NCBI RefSeq assembly: GCF_018919215.1
Contig: NZ_JAHLQK010000005.1
Span: 186,001 to 250,000 of the forward strand
Length of the DNA: 64,000 nucleotides
Direction of reading: 5' to 3'
DNA from: Alkaliphilus flagellatus
Lineage (GTDB): Bacteria > Bacillota > Clostridia > Peptostreptococcales > Natronincolaceae
Shown: piece by piece, positions 62,227 to 64,000 of the stretch
How the letters are laid out: every line of letters starts with the position of its first letter
Numbering within the stretch: position 1 is the first letter of the stretch
Position numbers and translations under genes: made by a program
The notes under the pieces: generated by a model
What the model was told of the DNA's origin: nothing
Database searches by the model: none
The model's input: the letters and a program-made list of their open reading frames with translations, nothing else

Positions 62227-62868
62227 TTGATTCAAATAGATGATGCAGGAAGTGGCAGTTTACTTGGTGGTACAGTAATTGGCATAACAAGGGTAGAAAC
62301 AAAAGAATATGCATTCGATATTATACCCTTAAAATATTATCGAAATAGTTTCTTTGAAAATAAAGAATATATTAACCACGTAGTTACAATAGTAAAAAAA
62401 CTTTTTAATGATTTAAATGTTACTCACAAAGAAAAAATTGAAGTTTGTAGAGGCTATATGTTTGATAAATTAAAAATATGGTTAGAAAACAATAACTATA
62501 GTTATGTATGTACACAAATAAATGATCCATTACAAAGTCTTGTGGAGACAACATTTGAAAATTATACAATTGATTTAGGTCTACCACGAAACTTTATTAC
62601 ATATACAAAGTATCCATTTCACTTTCATCGTATATTAAAATGGGTATATGCAGATTATGAAAATCGTAGTTTGCTTTGTAAAACAGGTTGGAAAAGTTGG
62701 CAAAAATACGGTAATCTACCCATTGAAATCACTGAAGAAAAAGTAAAAAATATTAATTTAATATGTTTTAAATGCAATAAACCTATACAGCAAAACTCTG
62801 TTGCAAAAGTAAAAAAATATCATAGTGATCGACCAAACAAAGTATTTTTGCATAGTAATTGCATATAA
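62227..62868 (+). CDS. Uncharacterised protein with RNase HII-like N-terminus and terminal CxxC
   Basis: A 213-residue protein I cannot name. The N-terminus QIDDAGSGSLLGGTVIG looks like strand 1 and its loop in RNase HII (DEAGRGPLAG), which suggests a ribonuclease H-like fold with Asp5 or Asp6 as metal ligand. A later RGYMFDKLKIWLEN and YPFHFHRILKWVYADYENR are rich in polar and aromatic residues. The C-terminus has ICFKCNKPI and a final HSNCI, possibly a zinc site. TTG start with GAGGTGAT upstream; monocistronic. Enzymatic activity is conjecture. Confidence 0.8.
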   Translation: MIQIDDAGSGSLLGGTVIGITRVETKEYAFDIIPLKYYRNSFFENKEYINHVVTIVKKLFNDLNVTHKEKIEVCRGYMFDKLKIWLENNNYSYVCTQINDPLQSLVETTFENYTIDLGLPRNFITYTKYPFHFHRILKWVYADYENRSLLCKTGWKSWQKYGNLPIEITEEKVKNINLICFKCNKPIQQNSVAKVKKYHSDRPNKVFLHSNCI

Positions 62869-62915
62869 GAAAATTTTCTTTTAGAAAATCTACCGGTTGA
62901 ACTTTTTAGAATTTA

Positions 62916-62966
62916 TATGGCATTCATCCTCTACAATATAATATAGAGTAGAGAATGAATGCCATA
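62916..62966. terminator. Hairpin between convergent genes
   Basis: 19-bp arms (62916-62934 and 62948-62966) with one mismatch that becomes a G-U wobble on the - strand. No strong T-run on either side, so terminator function is likely but not certain. Confidence 0.65.
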
Positions 62967-63031
62967 GTTGTTATAAAAGACTGCTATTTTGTAGGAGCTT
63001 TTATATGTATATTTCTTTAATATGTTTTATT

Positions 63032-64000
63032 TTACACTGGATGAGTCTTTGCTTCCTCGTCGTACAAAGTAGTTTCTATTTTATATTTCTTAGCCCATCT
63101 CTCTTTAAAAAAGCTCTCCGCAATCTGTGGAAATAGTGCGTAAGAAAGCACATCTTCTTCTTGTTCACTGTATTCTTTCATTTCTTCTTTAAGAATTTCT
63201 AGTTGAGGTTGTATAAGATCAGCTGGTCGACAGGTGATGACCTCCTCATTACCAATAATTTTTTCTTTAATATCATCTTTAATAGGTACTGTTGTTTGTC
63301 CATATAGACCTTTAACATAATCTTTTATTTCTTTAGGAACCATTTTATATCTCTCACCAGTAATAACATTAAATACCGCCTGTGTACCTACCATCTGACT
63401 CATAGGAGTTACCAATGGAGGGTATCCTAGCTCTTCCCTAACCCTTGGTACTTCTTGAAGTACTTCTTCAAATTTATCTAACTTATTTTGAGATTTTAAC
63501 TGCGATATTAAGTTGGATAACATTCCACCAGGAACTTGATATACTAATGTTTTTGCATCTACACCTAAAACCTTAGGATCGATTAAACCTGACTTTAAGT
63601 ATTGTTCTTTTATAGGTCTAAAGTATTCTGCAACTTCATTAAGTAGTTCCAAATCTAAACCAGTGTCATACTTAGTATCTTTAAACGCTGCTACTAAAGG
63701 CTCAGTTGGTGGCTGAGATGTTCCTAATGCTAATGGAGAAATTGCTGTATCAACTACATCGATACCTGCTTCTATAGCCTTTAAATATGTCATTGATGCA
63801 ATTCCACTAGTATAATGAGTATGTATTTGAAGTGGAATATTAACTGTCTTTTTTAATTCTGTAACTAATTCAAATGCTGCATAAGGCGTTAAAATTCCTG
63901 ACATATCCTTAATACAAATAGAACTAGCTCCTAAACTTTCCATATCCTTTGCTTTATTTACATAATATTCTATATTATGTGCTGGACTAATAGTATAAGA
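63032..64000 (-). CDS. Oxaloacetate decarboxylase alpha / pyruvate carboxylase subunit B (5' end outside window)
   Basis: A carboxyltransferase-domain protein that moves carboxyl groups between oxaloacetate or pyruvate and biotin. The frame is open to base 64000, so 322 C-terminal residues are visible: SYTISPAHNIEYY, ICIKDMSGILTPYAA, IHTHYTSGIASMTY, VDTAISPLALGTSQPPTEP, QVPGGMLSNLI and TPMSQMVGTQAVFNV. It ends after the conserved carboxylase domain with no biotinyl domain, so biotin would be on a separate protein. A short ORF view from 63943 is internal. Confidence 0.93.
   Translation of the reverse strand, partial: SYTISPAHNIEYYVNKAKDMESLGASSICIKDMSGILTPYAAFELVTELKKTVNIPLQIHTHYTSGIASMTYLKAIEAGIDVVDTAISPLALGTSQPPTEPLVAAFKDTKYDTGLDLELLNEVAEYFRPIKEQYLKSGLIDPKVLGVDAKTLVYQVPGGMLSNLISQLKSQNKLDKFEEVLQEVPRVREELGYPPLVTPMSQMVGTQAVFNVITGERYKMVPKEIKDYVKGLYGQTTVPIKDDIKEKIIGNEEVITCRPADLIQPQLEILKEEMKEYSEQEEDVLSYALFPQIAESFFKERWAKKYKIETTLYDEEAKTHPV

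Noticed and set aside
1-64000. CRISPR arrays, rRNA, tRNA or complete insertion sequences
   Set aside because: No regular repeat-spacer pattern, tRNA cloverleaf with CCA end, rRNA segment or transposase was found on either strand by eye.

Overview
The window is AT-rich chromosomal DNA from an endospore-forming, anaerobic Firmicute, most likely a clostridium (class Clostridia, or a Tissierellia/Alkaliphilus-like lineage; the exact genus cannot be read from the sequence). The reasons are strong Shine-Dalgarno sites, frequent TTG and GTG starts, sporulation genes (spoVS, spoVK, a SpoIIIE/FtsK translocase), clostridial-type LexA boxes, a four-subunit 2-oxoacid:ferredoxin oxidoreductase, and a tRNA 2-selenouridine synthase that implies selenium use. 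No rRNA, tRNA, CRISPR array, complete insertion sequence or prophage was seen.

Positions 1-28,046 are all on the + strand. First comes the classical rimP-nusA-rnpM-ylxQ-infB-rbfA-nrnA-truB-ribF-rpsO-pnp translation and RNA-processing cluster. It is followed by a YlxY-like deacetylase, an M16 peptidase, a PRC-barrel protein, a TepA-like ClpP protease, FtsK/SpoIIIE, mnmH, pgsA, recA (LexA-controlled), rny, spoVS, a PHP phosphoesterase, a PadR regulator and an aminotransferase. From 24.5 to 28.0 kb there is an accessory catabolic operon: the remnant of a Na+-dependent amino-acid transporter gene, followed by five intact redox subunits of a probable flavin- and Fe-S-containing amino-acid or amine dehydrogenase.

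From 28.1 kb to the end most genes are on the - strand: an SLH-anchored GH18 protein, then (+) a Xer-type recombinase and lexA. Next, on the - strand, lie ynbB, a sporulation-linked block (spoVK, a small GTPase, a polytopic membrane protein and a 59-residue CxxC protein) and miaB / mutS-mutL-miaA-hfq. After these come an HD-GYP protein, an aminotransferase (+), a MerR/RacA-like protein, three tandem M42 aminopeptidases, cheR, and the S1-ispH-plsC-cmk-aroH-baiN series. The last part holds an RpiR regulator with the 2-oxoacid oxidoreductase operon, surE, an uncharacterised protein with an RNase HII-like N-terminus (+), and the 3' part of an oxaloacetate decarboxylase/pyruvate carboxylase B gene that runs off the window.

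The most notable observations are as follows. RNase Y appears to start from an AUU codon, and two other genes may use AUU or AUA. A small CxxC protein gene at 33768-33947 is easily missed. The slot normally held by hflX between spoVK and ynbB is occupied by an uncharacterised GTPase/membrane-protein/CxxC set. A perfect Fur box lies in a 763-bp non-coding region. The transporter of the redox operon has collapsed to its ends. Many gene ends carry very long, nearly loop-less perfect inverted repeats.
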